From the NCBI GenBank assembly GCA_009869945.1, contig WIXG01000046.1, positions 62,001 through 126,000 on the forward strand: a DNA stretch of 64,000 nucleotides. The letters run 5' to 3'. A model generated the notes under the pieces. That model did no database searches. It worked only from the letters and a program-made list of their open reading frames with translations, and was not told the DNA's origin. Shown piece after piece: positions 15,001 to 29,200 of the stretch (position 1 is the first letter of the stretch; each line of letters opens with the position of its first letter). The translations under genes and the position numbers were made by a program. The DNA is from Mesaphorura yosii (taxonomy: Eukaryota > Arthropoda > Collembola > Poduromorpha > Tullbergiidae).

Positions 15001-18000
15001 ACGCTTTGTCGTTTCACGAAGCTTGAGGATGATGAATTTCTTATTAACAGAACCGGAAGTCACCAGCATGAATGCGAAAGAAGCCCGCAGGTTTCATGCC
15101 CGTTCAAATCTCAAGTGACTTTTTGCCTGTTGAGTTGAGAGAAGAATATGTTCAGTGACGAGAAAAGAAATTATTCCGAGAAATAGTTTACAGAGGCGCA
15201 GAGCAGTTTTAAAAATTTGCATTATAATTGAATCCAACTCAACACATTACATGAAGCGAAGCCGACAGACAACTCGATACGCACGCCGACTGCACTTCAA
15301 AGCGAAGCAGGGCATCTACGAAATCGAAGTTGAAGTTCTCGAGTAAAAAGCGAGCGGAGAGCAGAGAATGGTTTTTAAACATTTCTATTCCATAGAATTG
15401 AATCATCCTGGCGCTGCCTCTGCTTCTATTATCACCAAATTAAACGCAACAGTGAATTCTTTCCTTTCCTCGTTTCGTGTGTGCGACCGGAGTTTGTGGT
15501 TTTCTCTATTTTCAGTCAACGAGGGGCGAATGCAATACGTAAAGATTTTTTGAGTGTTTCCGTGACGCGACACGCATATTTAATAGAAAATATATTCATG
15601 AAAAATTAGCATGAAAATGTTGGTGGAAGACGGCCAATTGTACGCACTCGCACTTCTACAAGAGTCACACCACTTGATCCTTTCTGCGAGAGTCACCCCA
15701 TTATTTAGTCCTGGTTGGTAGAAGAGTCGGTTAGAGCTGAGATGAAGTGCTGAGGATAGCGGCGGCGGCGAGACAGAGCCAAAGTCATTTCACCTTTTGA
15801 CAAATTATGGTAATTGGTGCTGATTAACGGAACGAAATTTGGCGCAGCATTTTTAGTTTGCGCTAAGACTCCAATAAATTGATTACTCGAACGCAGACCC
15901 AAACGACCGACCTACCGCTCGTTATTCGCTCTGTTCGAATAACGAGCTTTAAGAAACGTGTTATATCGGATTCATTCTGCATGTCATGCATAACTGTGAA
16001 TGTGATTTCTTTTGCTTACGGAGCTGTGGGCATAATTATTGACGAACATGATAATGGAAGCATCAATTTCTCAATTCTTCATTCTAATGACGTGCTAAAT
16101 TACTCCTCGACCACAGCCACCCTTCCTTGCCATAAAATTTTTAACCTTTTCTCTTGGTGGTGCTTGCGGTGAAATACATAATGACGCAGTATCGTAATAA
16201 TAGGTATAAAAATTGAAGGTTCAGGGATGACACTGCGTTTATTTATTGTTAGGCTGAAATGAGAGCTGAAAAGCTCGACACAAGACCGACTACGCAGGGA
16301 ATGGAACAGGAGAACATTATTCTCGGTACGTGATTTGATTTTCAGTGTACAATTTCGTTGCATTGAAGCAGCTCGTACGAGGTGGCGGACATGAAGAAAG
16401 TCCATCCGTTCCCGAACCCTTGTATAAAAACACATTCATTCTCCATACTCGTATTCCTGCTGCTTTGGTGAGGGTTCGAACGGTATTGACGACAATGTCT
16501 CTATTTTGTTCGATCGTGGCCCATGGCTCATTGCTTTATTTTCGTAAAAAATACGAGAACGAGAACAAGCTTTGTATTGCATCACATTGCATAGTTTGGT
16601 TTTGCAATTGAATGATTTCGCCTCTGCGTTCACTGAATTCGAACTTCATGGGTTGAGATCCGAGTCTTGTGAAACTGAATTAGATTTGAAACGTGTTGGG
16701 TATTCTCGATTCACTCACGACGTGGTTCTCGAAACAATCGTTGAAACAAACAGAAATTATGACGCATAAAAGTTGAGTCCGTGGCTGCTGGCAGTTTTGT
16801 GCAACCGTTCACTTTGTAGAAAGATGAATTTTTCTTGGAAGAAGTTCCAAAAAAAATTGAATTGGCATTTCGTTTCGTCTCGGAGAATTACGATATAAAA
16901 ATTGAAAAACTTCAAAATTGAGTTGTCCCAAACCTTCAAACGTGTCAAAACAGTAACTTTTGGTCTCAAAAGTCATCGCGGCCGCGCCTTTCAAAATGGA
17001 CGCTTACTGTCTTATTTGAAAACTCGAAGGCCATATCGCGAAGGACTTTAAGGTGCCAAGTTGTTGAAAGTTTTAATAGCCTGTGGACATACGAACACAT
17101 TTGAAAGATGTGGTAAATAGCAAATTTTTGGCCCTTGCCATGCAATGAATGAAATGAGAAGGAACGACTAATGAACCGGAAATTAGTGCCTCACAAAACA
17201 TTGGATGTTGCAATTACGGTATTGGTATTCGTGTTGGAAGCTGTTGAAAGCGAGTCCTTCAACGCAGGGAAAAGGTCTGCACAACATATGTTCACATGTC
17301 ATCAGGTGGCTCCAGTTTTTGAGCTGAAGGGCCCCAAAGCCGAGGTTCATCCTCACGAGTTATTTGTGCAAGGGCTTTTAAAGTGTTCCTGTCCCGCACA
17401 ATACAGCTCGATTTAATTGAAAATATGGGATCCATATGGGCTGCATATGCGTCGCATGACGTCTGTTGATTTACTGCTTGAATGAAGTTCACGTACATGA
17501 AATGTTCCTGCAATAAATCCGGTCTGTTTTGGGGTAATACTCTGTACCTTCATATAAACAAAAGCTGACGCTGTAGAACAAGGTGAACGAAGCTGATGAA
17601 AAATTTTGTAATTCTTGAAAGGCAACGCATTGAGCCGTGATTGAATTGCCTTAGTTTGCTCTTGTGTTATTAGGTACGGGTAATATCTTTATTAGCCCCG
17701 CCAGCAGGCAGCAGCAGCCAACCGTCCGTGCTTGATCCTCTGTGTTAAATCAAGCTGGTCCGCGCGCTATGATTTCTCTCCTCAGTTTAAACCTCTGTTC
17801 ATAAATTGCTCGAGTTATTAATTGTAACTTATGAAAGCAGACAGCGACCAGGCCGCCTCACGCTCCGGACTGCGCAATGCAAGCAGTAATTTTTCAATGA
17901 AATGCGATTGATTGTTGGATGTCCGCCTCAGTCAAACCGCTGTTGAATGGAATGAAATCCTATTTCAAGCCTTTTAATCCCTTCCCAGGCGTGCAAGGCG

Positions 18001-21000
18001 TGTGCGCGCAATTTTCAGTCTCATTCGCCTTTCTTTTGGCGCCGTAGACGGAGAATTGATGGGAGGGTACGTGAATATGGTCGCATGGTGGATTTTTGAA
18101 ATTTGAAATAGTTTTCAAATCTGATTAAATGGAGAATTCAAGTCTAGTCAGAATGGGACATGCGAATGGGAATAAAGCAGAGGTAATAGGCTTTTGTAAA
18201 TGAAAATATACTGCCGTTTCATGACTGTGATGATATGGAACAGAGCCCGAATCCGACTGCAGGGCAGAGCTCAGACCAACAATAGCAACTGGCGAACGAA
18301 CGTCAGATGTGCTATTCGGTTTATGAAAGTCGTGATTTCCCGAACGCGTTGTACACTGCCGTCGCCTATATACTAATATAAACCAAATTTAATGTGATTT
18401 ACGCCCATTACCAATTCATATGATATTCAATTAAGCAGGATAATAAATCTTTTCGCGTTGTGGCTGGCTGCTGCTGGCAAGTGAATGAATGCGTGCTTCT
18501 CTGGCCGTATCGCTTCCTGATCTCCTCGCCGGGATACTTCACATGGTTGAAATGACGATATATCTTCCGCTCCACGCTCCGCTGTGATGTGCTTTATTTG
18601 TCATATAATGGTTACATATTTAATGAATTTATGTTTATTTTAAGAATGCCTGCATTTCCTTCACGCCTACTTTTCCCTTAAAGAATTCCGTTCCCATTAA
18701 TCTTAATGCAAAATCATGCATGCTCACATCAGAATCGTTAATATATTTTAAGAATTTTCAACCGCGACTGAAGCAGAGACTGAGCACAGGAAAATGCAGC
18801 ATCTTTGTAAACTCTGTATATACACGAGACTCGATGCAGTGCGCAACCACAAAGGCAAAGTCGGGATCAATATTTGCTCTTTCATTCAATATTTGAGTTA
18901 ACTTGAGAGTTGAGGGGTCCGTCTGAGGTATTGTCTTTCTCTAATATGACTTACTTGGAAAATTCATATTACTCATGCCATAAGCCACAAAATGTAAGAC
19001 TTTTTGTCTCCACTGACGTGCTGGCTGGTTGGCATTTCTCACTGTAGAAAGTGAGCAGGTTTTGAATTGTTGGCTTTAATTTAGTGTTGGAGCATGCAGT
19101 ACGTGCAACGGTGTTGTCAATGTGTGCCCTGGGAGGATGCGGTAGTAGTGCTCGCATGTGTCCCACTACATTTTTACATGAATTTAGTGTTTATTCTTTG
19201 TCTCACGTGAAGATACAGAATGGAAAAAGATATTACTCGTTATTTGGCTTATCATGTTTCGTTCCAATGATTTCTGCACTCGTCCTCCTGAATCCCTTTC
19301 ATATGTATTCAAATTTTACAGAATGCACGTTCAACCAGCAGCATTTGTTTGGAATGGCGACATTTCGTTGCTCGTCGTTCCACAGAATTTGAATTTATTT
19401 CGCAGAAAACAAGGCATGCATATCTTCAATTGTCATTCCTGGGGAACAGGAAACAGAAGTGCTCCACGACAGAACAGAAGCAGAGACAGTCTGGTGTGTC
19501 TTTTTGTTTTTGACAGCTGAAAAAGCCTCTTCAAAACATAAATTTCAAGTGAAGGAGAAATCGATTTTGATTAAATGTTACATTGTCTTTTTAATCCAAC
19601 AGAAGCCTGTCTGTGAGCCTGTTTCCCCTCACCGACTCTGAATTCCACCCGACATGTAACCTGTTTCAAATTTCATGAACCATAGAACCGTATCCAATAA
19701 CCTTTGACGCACTTTGGCCAATTAATGCTTCCTTCAAGACGTTTGGAGAAAGTGTGTGACCTCATTTCAGGCCTTGAAAGAGAAAAGACAATCATACGTT
19801 GCTCTTTGCACTTAAAGTTACAATTTACGACACGGCGCTGGAAATTCCAGCGCCCTTTCTTTATGCCATTTGTTTTTATCAATACTGCTTTTACGACCGT
19901 GGCACAGAATGTGGAACAATCTTCGTGAATTTAAGATGGCAATGATAATAATGTGAAAGATGCAGTGCAGGGATATTATTTGAATTAAAACTCAGTCAGT
20001 GAAACTGGAGTAAATAAGTGCGACATGAAGCGGACGACTTCGTTTCCGTTTTCATTAAGTTCTTCCTCTCGCTTTCTTTGCTTTGGCGAGAAGACGTTCT
20101 TCCTCTTGTGCTTCTGCTTTTGACTGCAAGTCTGCTCTGACATGCCCAGAAATTTGCATACAAATGAATTTTCTTTGAAATTGACTCTCCGATTGAGAAT
20201 GATGGAAAGCAGTGGGGCTAAAGGGGAGCTGGAATAACTGGAATAGCAAGGCAAAGAATCTTGGGCTTGGGTCGGAGTATTTGAGCTAGTTAGTTCATTT
20301 GAAATTCCATTGTCTTTACTTTGCGTAACGTGAGACTGACTGAGATGCCTTTGTATGTAATGGGTAATTCGTAATTTCGTTTTGTTTCAGCATGACTTAT
20401 GCAAATGAACAAGAAGATAATGACGAATATTTGAGGAAGACAGAGACGAAGAAAAAGTAAAATGCCTGCGCGAGAGAGGAGGGCTTTGTTTTGAGAGTAA
20501 ATATGGACAGAAACAAGAAATGCCGTCGAGTATTTCAATTTGTACAAGAGAGCATCTCCGTTTTGTGGAACCCAGACGAGATTAAGCATATCCTTTTGTG
20601 TGATGACATTTTCCGGTGTGCTCTTTGCAATCACTAAAACTGGCGGTGCGTCGAGAGTTCATAAAATTTGCTAATCAAAATCAGGAACTCCCTGTGAAGT
20701 GGATATTCGGCCGCTGCGCTGGAAGCTATCACAGAATGAATATTGTAGTACATATTTAATAACTAATAATATCTCGGTGAATTTATTGTTCTCCGTTTCG
20801 TGTTTGGCAGTTTTGTTGACTTTTCTCATACCTTAAGCGTGGGCAAGCCCGCAACCATCAAAAGTAGTGCCTGAGAGTCCGAGTTTACTAAACGCAAGAT
20901 CCATGTTGCATGCATCTATGCTCCATTGTTCCAGGACCATGGCCAAGTTTAGCGTTAGCGTGTATCAGCAAATGAGCCACTCAAACAAAAAATATCTTGT

Positions 21001-24000
21001 TTGCATGTGCATGTGAAGAGGATGTTAAAAATTACATTTTCAAAACAAGCCCTCCCAAATGTATTATTAAGAGTGTACCTCGTCTACTTTTCGTGTACTT
21101 GTGCGTTATTGTGTTCTCTACGAAATTTCCAAGACTGACTCTGGTCATCAACTGAATGTCTGCTGTTTCATTTTATGTACAGACGTGCATTTCTCATTTG
21201 GAAAGCCAGTCTAATAATGCCAAGAAGGCATGAAGCATTTCCTTCTTATCCGAGAATATGAAGCATGCAAGCATTTATTAAGATGACTTTTTACCTGTCT
21301 CGTTATTCCTGACAAGTTGTTATCTTCGCTGCGTCGAGACGAGACGACGTGGTGAAGCATATTGAGTCGCGGAATTTTACGCATTGTTATTGTAAAACCT
21401 AATGTGATGTTTACGTTCTGTTGTACGAAGACATCAATCACAATATTGCTGCCCCTGGTCTTCCCATTTCCACTGGCGGATTATGTAAAAGACGTGAAAG
21501 ATTTCTTCGCACTGACGACTTTGTAATATTTGAATACTGTGAATGGATGCTCCGTTCTTGGAGTCTTGATTTGTTCATCCCAACTTCGAACTTAGTTAAC
21601 GACTGGTGGTCAGAATGATGCCTCTTAGCGCAAGTAGATGGTGCGTCGCCACCAGACTGGGCATCCGGTGAAAGCTCCTAGAATCGCAAAAATAAAGAAA
21701 GCTGCACTCAAGGCAATAAATGTGGCTCTGTTCCAATTCCAGTAGAGTAAAAGCGGAGCCCAGTTTCCAGTTTGTTTATGTAGCCCTTTGAAGGATTTCC
21801 TTTTATATCATAACTTTCGTAACATGGAAAGCCATTGACATATATACGGTCCGTTTTTCGGAATGAGTGCAATTACATAAAAACAATTTTTGGCTACTTA
21901 TCCTTTTCATAACTCAGCATCATCTCACTAATATAAATTTTTGCAACTCTCTTTCCCGCCTTTCGAAAGCTCGCACGCACTATCTTTATTTGTTTTGTTA
22001 AGAAGCTTTTGTTATTTACGAAAGTTGAACTGCTTTCATTCAGTAAGCCATAAGCTGATCCGCTGATGCACGGAGACTGCTGAGGCTGAAACACAAATGC
22101 TGAGGCAACAAATGACTCACTCGAAATGGCTTCGACTTCTTGCGTCTGGCAAACCGCACCAATTACGAATGGACCCAAATTAAGAAAATTAATCTGAATT
22201 TGTGCGTCACACACATTAGGTGAATTGTTTACTTAATTTTTGGCAAATTCACAATTCGAGCAGCTCTACCCCTCCATCGTGCCTAGTTTGCCGTGTTTAC
22301 GGCTTACACATTCTTACATGAGGACAGAAGCACTGTACGACTGCACTAATGGAATTGCGTCGATCGAGAGTGCTGTGACTGCGAGTCGTCGGTGTCGGTC
22401 CGCAGTTTGTATCGCCCGTGCCTTTTTTCCATTCTTTTCTTCCCCTTTCAAACGCTTTTACTTCCTGTCTCTTCGGCCTCGAAAGACGAAAACATTTTAT
22501 TCCTTTGTGCTCGAATATCATTGTTATATTTCTTCTGCCAAGCAAAAATTTCATCAGTCGGGTTAACTTCTCCATCATCGCGTCTCCTCTTTCTTGTCTC
22601 CCAAGCGCCGCACTGCTTCTCGTCGTCGTCCTTTCTGCTCGACGATTCTGACTTCCTCCGCGCTGAGTGGCTTCGTGTGTACTTATCTTTATGTGAGTCT
22701 GATTTCCTCTGGCCCCATGCGAATGAATATTCTGGCAATGCGATGCCTAATCGCCAGCCTAAGATGAAAGCAATGTTTGCGCTCAAGTGATGTGGAAAGA
22801 TTCGCGGCAGTGAGAAAGAAGCCATGAATCATTTATTTGTTCGCTTAATCTCTATTTTGTATTTTGTGGCCTGAGCAGCTTGTGCTTGTGCCGAGTTACT
22901 TGTGGAATTTATTCTTATTCGGTTTGTGCGTGTAATCATATTGAATTGAAAAGATAAGACGTGCTCCGTCTTCTTCTCCTCGTTCTAGGCTCTGCCACAC
23001 AGCATCTTTCATGACCCGAATGAAATCAAGCCGATGTTTGAACAGCATAATGGACCTTTAGTGCTTTGTAACGGATGCCGAACATCATTTTATGCGGTCT
23101 CATTTTTAAAGGGTCGGCACGCTGTAAGCTGGAGTTTTCCTTGGCACGGTCATGGAACACATAAAGTACAGAGACGCACAATATGCTTTATCTTCCAATA
23201 TGTCAGTAACTTGTTTCCATTCCATAAAAACGCATGTAATGTTATTATTTCCATTTTCTATGCTGTTTACCATCACCCTCCAGTGCAGAGCAGTGCAGTG
23301 CAGATGATGCTGCGCACTGCACCTCGTAAAGAATAGGAAGCACGGTTCACAAACTCATATTTCTTGTCTTACCCACAATTAGTATCATGACTTTTCACTT
23401 GACAGTTTGGAGGACGCCTCTTATTTCTCCTTTACTGGCAATGCGATGTGCCGTACCTTTCCTATAATCCCCAAGTCTCCTCAAACACGAAACAGATGGA
23501 AATGGCCCTCGTAAGAAGCGCAATTTACATTACAAGTTTTGATATTAGATTTTCTGGCCAGCAGGTTCGTGTATGCATTTGTGAAACAAGCCTGGTTTAG
23601 AAATGGCTACGGGTGCCATAGAATAAATGAGATTCGTTTTATAAGGTATTGAGTTTCAAACTCTGTCTGCCTGCACCTTCTCGACTAGACTGACCCTCTT
23701 CTTCTTCTTGGCTGGTTGAGATAATGCGAGAAGAAAAATAGGGGAGAAGCGTAGAGTTTTCCAGTGAATTAAGCACATTATTAAAGTTAGCATTTTCTCC
23801 TTTCTTTTATTTGCCTCCTTTGGTTCGATTCTATTGTGGATGGGATTCCAAGAAAATGGTGGTCTAAGAAATGCCAGAGATCGGTCAAGCGAAACGCCAT
23901 AACGATGCCACAATTGCCAATTCCGAAATACGTGATGGAAGGAATGTGGCGGTTTGGCTTGATGAATACGCATGTGTGCTGCATCGGGTTTCCTGTTTTG

Positions 24001-25976
24001 TTCGAATAATACAACTAGTTTCCACAATCGAAGACGCTTAATGTAATTGCTTGTTGTAATTGCAGATTCTCCAATTGGACAAGTTGACGAAACTGGCAAT
24101 GCGAATTTTTGGTGGTTGCAGTGAACATGGGGAAGTTAGCTTCTTGGAGCAGAAATTTTGATGCATGGAAGTTGAACCTAAACTTTGAACCCCAGAAGAC
24201 TCAACGAATACTGCATTGTGACTCAACACAAAGGCTTTAGGTTAGCACGAATTATAAATTAACCAGTCAGGCTAATCTACACATCGCGATGGATCATTTC
24301 GCTGGCTTTTAGTTTGCTAGCCCCAAAAGTTTTCAAACCAAGAAAGTTAGTTTTACATTTACAAGAAAATCAACCGCAACCACTCATAAGACGTGTATTG
24401 CGAAGCAACCGCTTTCATCTAGCCCGCAACCTTCAGAGGTTAATGGTTTGGAAGAGAAGCCAACTGTGGTCGGAAGCATTGGAGGGATAAATGATTGCAA
24501 CTTGTAACTTATGAGTGTAAACCATTAATACTTGCGCCGAACCACAGCAACCAATGAATTCTGGGTGTAAAGGCCAAGATGAAAGGTTCGCAAGGGTCAA
24601 CAGTAGTGAGAAAATGAAGACTTCAATATAATTGAATTCGGATTGAAGTCGAAGCAAACATTTTCTGATTTATCAAATTAATGTCGTCGAACGGGTGGCT
24701 GCATTGCACGTGAGCCTGTTTGGAGCCTTCTTTACGAGTTGGTATGCCTTGAATCCTTCGCTGCCTTCTGAAATATTGCACCTTGTCACATTGAGAATTA
24801 CATTATGAATATTTTAAAATTCCCATCAAAAACAACGGCGTGCAGTTTATGGCTCGCTGAGGTGAAACAATTGTTCGTGTGCTTATACGGTGCAAGCAGC
24901 GAAAGTCCTCGTCTTCGCACTGTGGGGACTTCCTGCACGCAGGTCGCTCTTGAGACCACGGGTGAGCGACGAACAAGGGAATGTGTCTTGTAAATATTCC
25001 ATTGTTTAAATGCTTGAAAGTATAATGACTCTTGCCGGGGTGCCTTTATCATTTTACTCCTATTATTTTTCTCAGATTAAACTTTTTGCTACTTTTGCCT
25101 TGTGAGGATTATTTATGTCATTCAGGCTAAGCACTAAAGAACACCTCTGCAATTCATCACGAAGAAATCCACTTGTCTCCAGTGTCTCAGGGTAAAGAAT
25201 CTGACGCTAATGCGTGCAACCGTATGGGATCAGGCAGTTTGTCTGACCAGTTTCGTGATACGTCCTGCCGTCTCGATTCCATTTCGTAGCTCGATTCTAA
25301 TTGTTTCAGAGAGAAATTGACTCCTTCCTTTAAATCTGAGTGAATTAAGTGCATGAGGCTTTGTCTTATTTGTCCAGCTCCATTTCTCTGAAAGTCGGTT
25401 TCCCGTTTGACAAGCTTTCGTAAAAAAAATCTCAAAAGACAACAAAAAGGCCAAAACCAATTTAGCAATCTGAAATCGAAGTCCCAAAGTGGCAGAAATA
25501 TCACGTGACACAAAAACAAGCTTCTTTACTTTAGAACCTTACAAGCACAGTAAAGAATGTACGGCGATGCCTGCAAAATAAACAGAAAGAGATGCATCCT
25601 TGTAGAATTTATGGTGACAGATGATCAATTTTTCCATGCAAGTTATGACATTTTCGTTTTCTTCCACATTAGGTACCCGTACCCCACGTTCGGCATTACA
25701 CGACGATGAGCATTGTTTACCTTTAAGGAGACAAAAATTCGACAAGCTCCGAGCTGAGGAAATCAAATCAATCAATCAAAGAATCGCACTTCGCTCGAGT
25801 ACTCCTATCTTGCTAGCAACGATCGAACGCACTCTTCACTATATCTCTTCTGACGGAAACGAATGCAGCCTGCACGGAGTGACTTCATCGTCTGCGAATA
25901 ACTGCCAAAGCGTGTATTTGCACTAAGGATTTTACGTTCGTGCCCTCATCAAATACCAAACTCACCAAAAATCAAA
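1..25976. other. 26-kb upstream stretch without a recognised gene
   Basis: AT-rich sequence with scattered short open frames on both strands, many lacking an ATG, none with a recognised domain or a consistent exon chain. No tandem array, RNA gene or intact transposon is apparent. The only marked item is the tRNA-like patch near 2431-2520. It may be intergenic or hold 5' non-coding exons and enhancers of the semaphorin. Confidence 0.6.
2431..2520 (-). repeat. Decayed tRNA-like patch, possible SINE remnant
   Basis: On the minus strand GGTTCAAATCC (2436-2446) is a full match to the pol III B-box. The bases before it (GCACGCACTACCTAAGCTGG) resemble the anticodon-to-T-arm region of tRNA-derived SINEs. 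The T-arm does not fold as a proper tRNA, so this is not a working tRNA gene. Confidence 0.3.
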
Positions 25977-26298
25977 ATGACGAAGGCAACAGAAAACCCC
26001 GAACCTGACTCCAGGTTCAAGACAGACGAATCTTCCAACTGTCGTCAGCATTCTCCCTCGTCAAAGATACGCCCGCCCAAACAATGCCGAAATTATCGGA
26101 ACTCTAAAAAGACTTCGTGGTGCAGCATTTTCATTCAGCAATTACCAATTTCCAGTCCGCCTCAGAGACGCAGGAGAAGAATCTCACTGCTCGATGCCAC
26201 AACCGCAGCTTTACTCTTCCTCGTCTTGTGCATGGGTCGTGTTCTGGTCTCGTCAGACATCGCCGTGCCGACACAAACCACAAACCTGACATTTGAAG
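25977..26298 (+). CDS. Candidate alternative distal first coding exon (1A) of the semaphorin
   Basis: An ATG with A at -3 opens a 107-codon frame ending in phase 1 at a strong donor (GAAG|GTAAGAAT). Exon 2 at 56944 needs a phase-1 partner, so the join reads through in frame and would give a 798-residue protein. The N-terminal 63 residues are polar and rich in Ser, Pro, Lys and Arg. A run of five arginines (64-68) then precedes a hydrophobic stretch (about 71-92), with a possible cleavage site after VSS (93/94) and an N-glycosylation sequon NLT (103-105). It could be a signal peptide with an unusually long N-region or a type II signal anchor. It lies 20.3 kb upstream of exon 1B. It could instead start another transcript, or be chance; the join to the semaphorin is inferred from phase and topology only. 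Confidence 0.45.
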
Positions 26299-29200
26299 GT
26301 AAGAATCATCTTGACGTTTTTATGGGATACTCTTTTGGTGCGTTAATAATGAATGAGATGAAAGCACATTTGTACACAACGCACAATTGAGACATCCGAG
26401 ATCGTTCTCCGCACCATTCAACTTTCTGGTCAAGGTGAAGGTCAAGAGTAGCATACTAATCAGTTTCGCGTCGGAGAAGGAAAGTTATTGTAGTGCTGTA
26501 GTTGGTTGTAGAGACACCAGCGCAGGGAACGAGAAGGGGAAAAGTTAATTTAGTAGTAACATGGGAAATTGATAACAACGAGACCGATGCAGGCAGGCAG
26601 GGGGAACCTGGCCGCCCAAACTTTCATGAACGATCTTACAAACGCTGTTACGCAATCCGCGTTGCTCAGCTCACGCACGCTAGAACGATTTTTACAGAAC
26701 GAGTTTCAGAAAGAAAGTGCAGAAAACCCCATTTATTAGAGCAGGCAGGAGCATTATTGTAAAAAAAACTCTTTACTCAGGCTTTACTTTGATCAGGAGA
26801 AGGATGGTAATAAAAACCGTTCATGAGGATGGTTTAGCTGATTTGAGACGGAGTGAAGGCTAATATTTACCTCCCCCGAAGCACTGATCGAAAGAGGCAA
26901 TAAATGAAAGCTACACTTTTTCAGGGAGCAGGAAAAGATAGAGTTGATTATTTTCAGTCTGATTTCATTTTCGGGTTTCGCCTAAATGTGGTGGAAAGCT
27001 CATTGGATTTACATTAAGTTCGTCATCTCGAATAACTATTGTCATATGGTATTCATAGCAAAACAACGGATTCAGAGTCGATTAATTTACCTCGCCAGGG
27101 CCCCTATCGTATTTACCGTATCGTTTGCTGGATCAGATTTCCAAATGTAAGTAAATGCTTCGATCTCTTTTAACCTTTGAAATTCAAGTCAACTCTTGCA
27201 GGCTTCGTACGAGTATCCGTCACCGTCCGGTGCAAAAGTAAGTTTAGATTTCATTGGCATGTGCTAACTGCTGCATTTCACTTTCATCCACACGATCCGA
27301 GCACCAACCATTCTCACTTCCGCCATTTCTAAACGAATTTCGGCTGCCATGAGTGTTTAACTTCAGCTGGCGCTAATAATTGGGAGGAAGTGCACGATTA
27401 GTATTTAAGTCTTGAATATTTTGTAGGTATTCGCTTTCAAGAACACGATAATCGAATTCCAAGACCAGCATCACATAAGAATGTGTCACTTGGCCCTACT
27501 GATAATCATGTTCCTTTACGGTTATGGATTTCACATTCTTACTTTGTCCAGTTCGTGCATGACACCGGCATCGAGAGGCATGTGTTATTTAATAAAGCAT
27601 TATCACGTGCGAGCCGGTAATTCTAATAATTCAAGCTGGAAGCTTAAGTTGGATTTTCTTATTTAATTTCAAATTCTTTCTGAGCATTTCAAGTGTGCTG
27701 CCGTGTCTCCTGCTGCCTCTCGGCGTGTGACAATTGAGCTGTTGAGAAGATTATAACGTGAGTAGAAGGTATTAACTTTTGTCATGTCACACTTGATAGA
27801 CTACAACACAGGTTTCGATATTCGAATTCCGTTCTTTGAATTGAGTGAGTCTATATGGCTTCGTAAAGTCTGGATGGAATTTCATGTTTGTTATTAGGCT
27901 CACCTTTGGTTTCGGCAATTTGATTCCCGATTGAGAGCAATAAATTCGGGCCCTGGAGGACCCTAAAAGGTTTATGGTCCGTGGCGAAATGTTAGGAAGA
28001 AATTATTCCCCAAATGTAGTCATTATACTCACTAATTTTGTAATAAACCAAATGCACTAGAGATTGGAGCCGCATATTCGGTAAATCATTGTCGGAAAGG
28101 CAGAAGTGAGTCAAGTATGTGCGGTGGAAGTGATTTCGCTGCACTATGGTGTGGGTTAATATCATCTTTAATGAGAGATGACAAGAAGCGGCCAATATTT
28201 TCTGCCCCTCACTTCGCGGATCTTTGACTTTACGGGCACTACCGGAGCTCCTAAAAGTTGCAAGTGCGTGGAATTGTTTATCTTGTGATAATTTATCAGA
28301 TAGGAGAATATTGTAAATGTCAGGACATTTTGTGGCCGGGCGAGGGGGAATCCAGAAGTACTTTTTCAGCGTCATTCCCGTGCCCTCTTTCTCTCTCGCA
28401 CCTTCGATATTATTATCGTAATACATTAGTGCGTCAAGGCCAAGAATCCTCCTTTTACACGCTCTTCTCCACGACCAGCGAGTTTGATTTGAGGCTCATC
28501 AAAGGAAAGGACAAGATGTGGATGCGACGAGCGAAGGAATCTTACTCCTTCCTAGAACCTTATTACTTTTGAGGCGAGAGACAGTCGGGATTCAATTCTG
28601 TGCAAACTTTGAATTCTTCTTGCACTTATTCGTGGAAGTATATATGACTAACTTAATGCAAAGTGACGTGATATAGTGACATTGAAAATGAATGGATGGA
28701 TGAGTGAATAGAGATGGATACGGAATTTCTCCAAATCCCTTTAGCAGTAGTTTCTTTTCTCATCTCGTCGTGATCCTTTCGTACATGCAGTGCCTGCAGC
28801 CCATTTGTTTCGCTTAAGCTTTCCCAATCTCGCAGAAAGACGGGCATAACAGTAACAGTCCAAAGTGTAAAGCTGATACCAGGCGAACGAAAAAATAATA
28901 GAAAGTATTCTGAGTTCAGTGTACGAAGAATTGCAGTCAGATCAAATTCAGTCAATGTAAATTCCACCGCACAGTCGTAAGCTCGCACGACACCATGTAT
29001 CATTTGCTGTTAATTCTGTATAATATGCTCTGATAGAAAATATGCTTTGAGGGTTTGTTTTGTTGCTTTCTTCCAACGAAATCACCCTTCTTTTTCGTTA
29101 TTATCGTAACTCTCCGTGATGCCATTAACTTTGCATACACCGAGAGCCTGCTTTATTTTTAGGACTTCAATTACCATTTTACCGTAAGACTCTGTCACGA

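Noticed and set aside
14734..15138. 134-codon plus-strand open frame
   Set aside because: No domain, no plausible exon neighbours, and overlaps another open frame of equal quality.
22240..22825. Overlapping long open frames on both strands
   Set aside because: Stop-poor, pyrimidine-rich plus strand explains all frames at once. The peptides are low-complexity (Ser/Phe/Leu or Arg/Lys/Asp/Ser) with no domain.
23281..23325. Repeated CAGTGCAG words, also near 36570
   Set aside because: Only two or three short units. Too brief to call a tandem or dispersed repeat.
25621..25926. Open frame just upstream of candidate exon 1A
   Set aside because: It ends before exon 1A in another frame and has no signal of its own. 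At most it lies in the leader or promoter.
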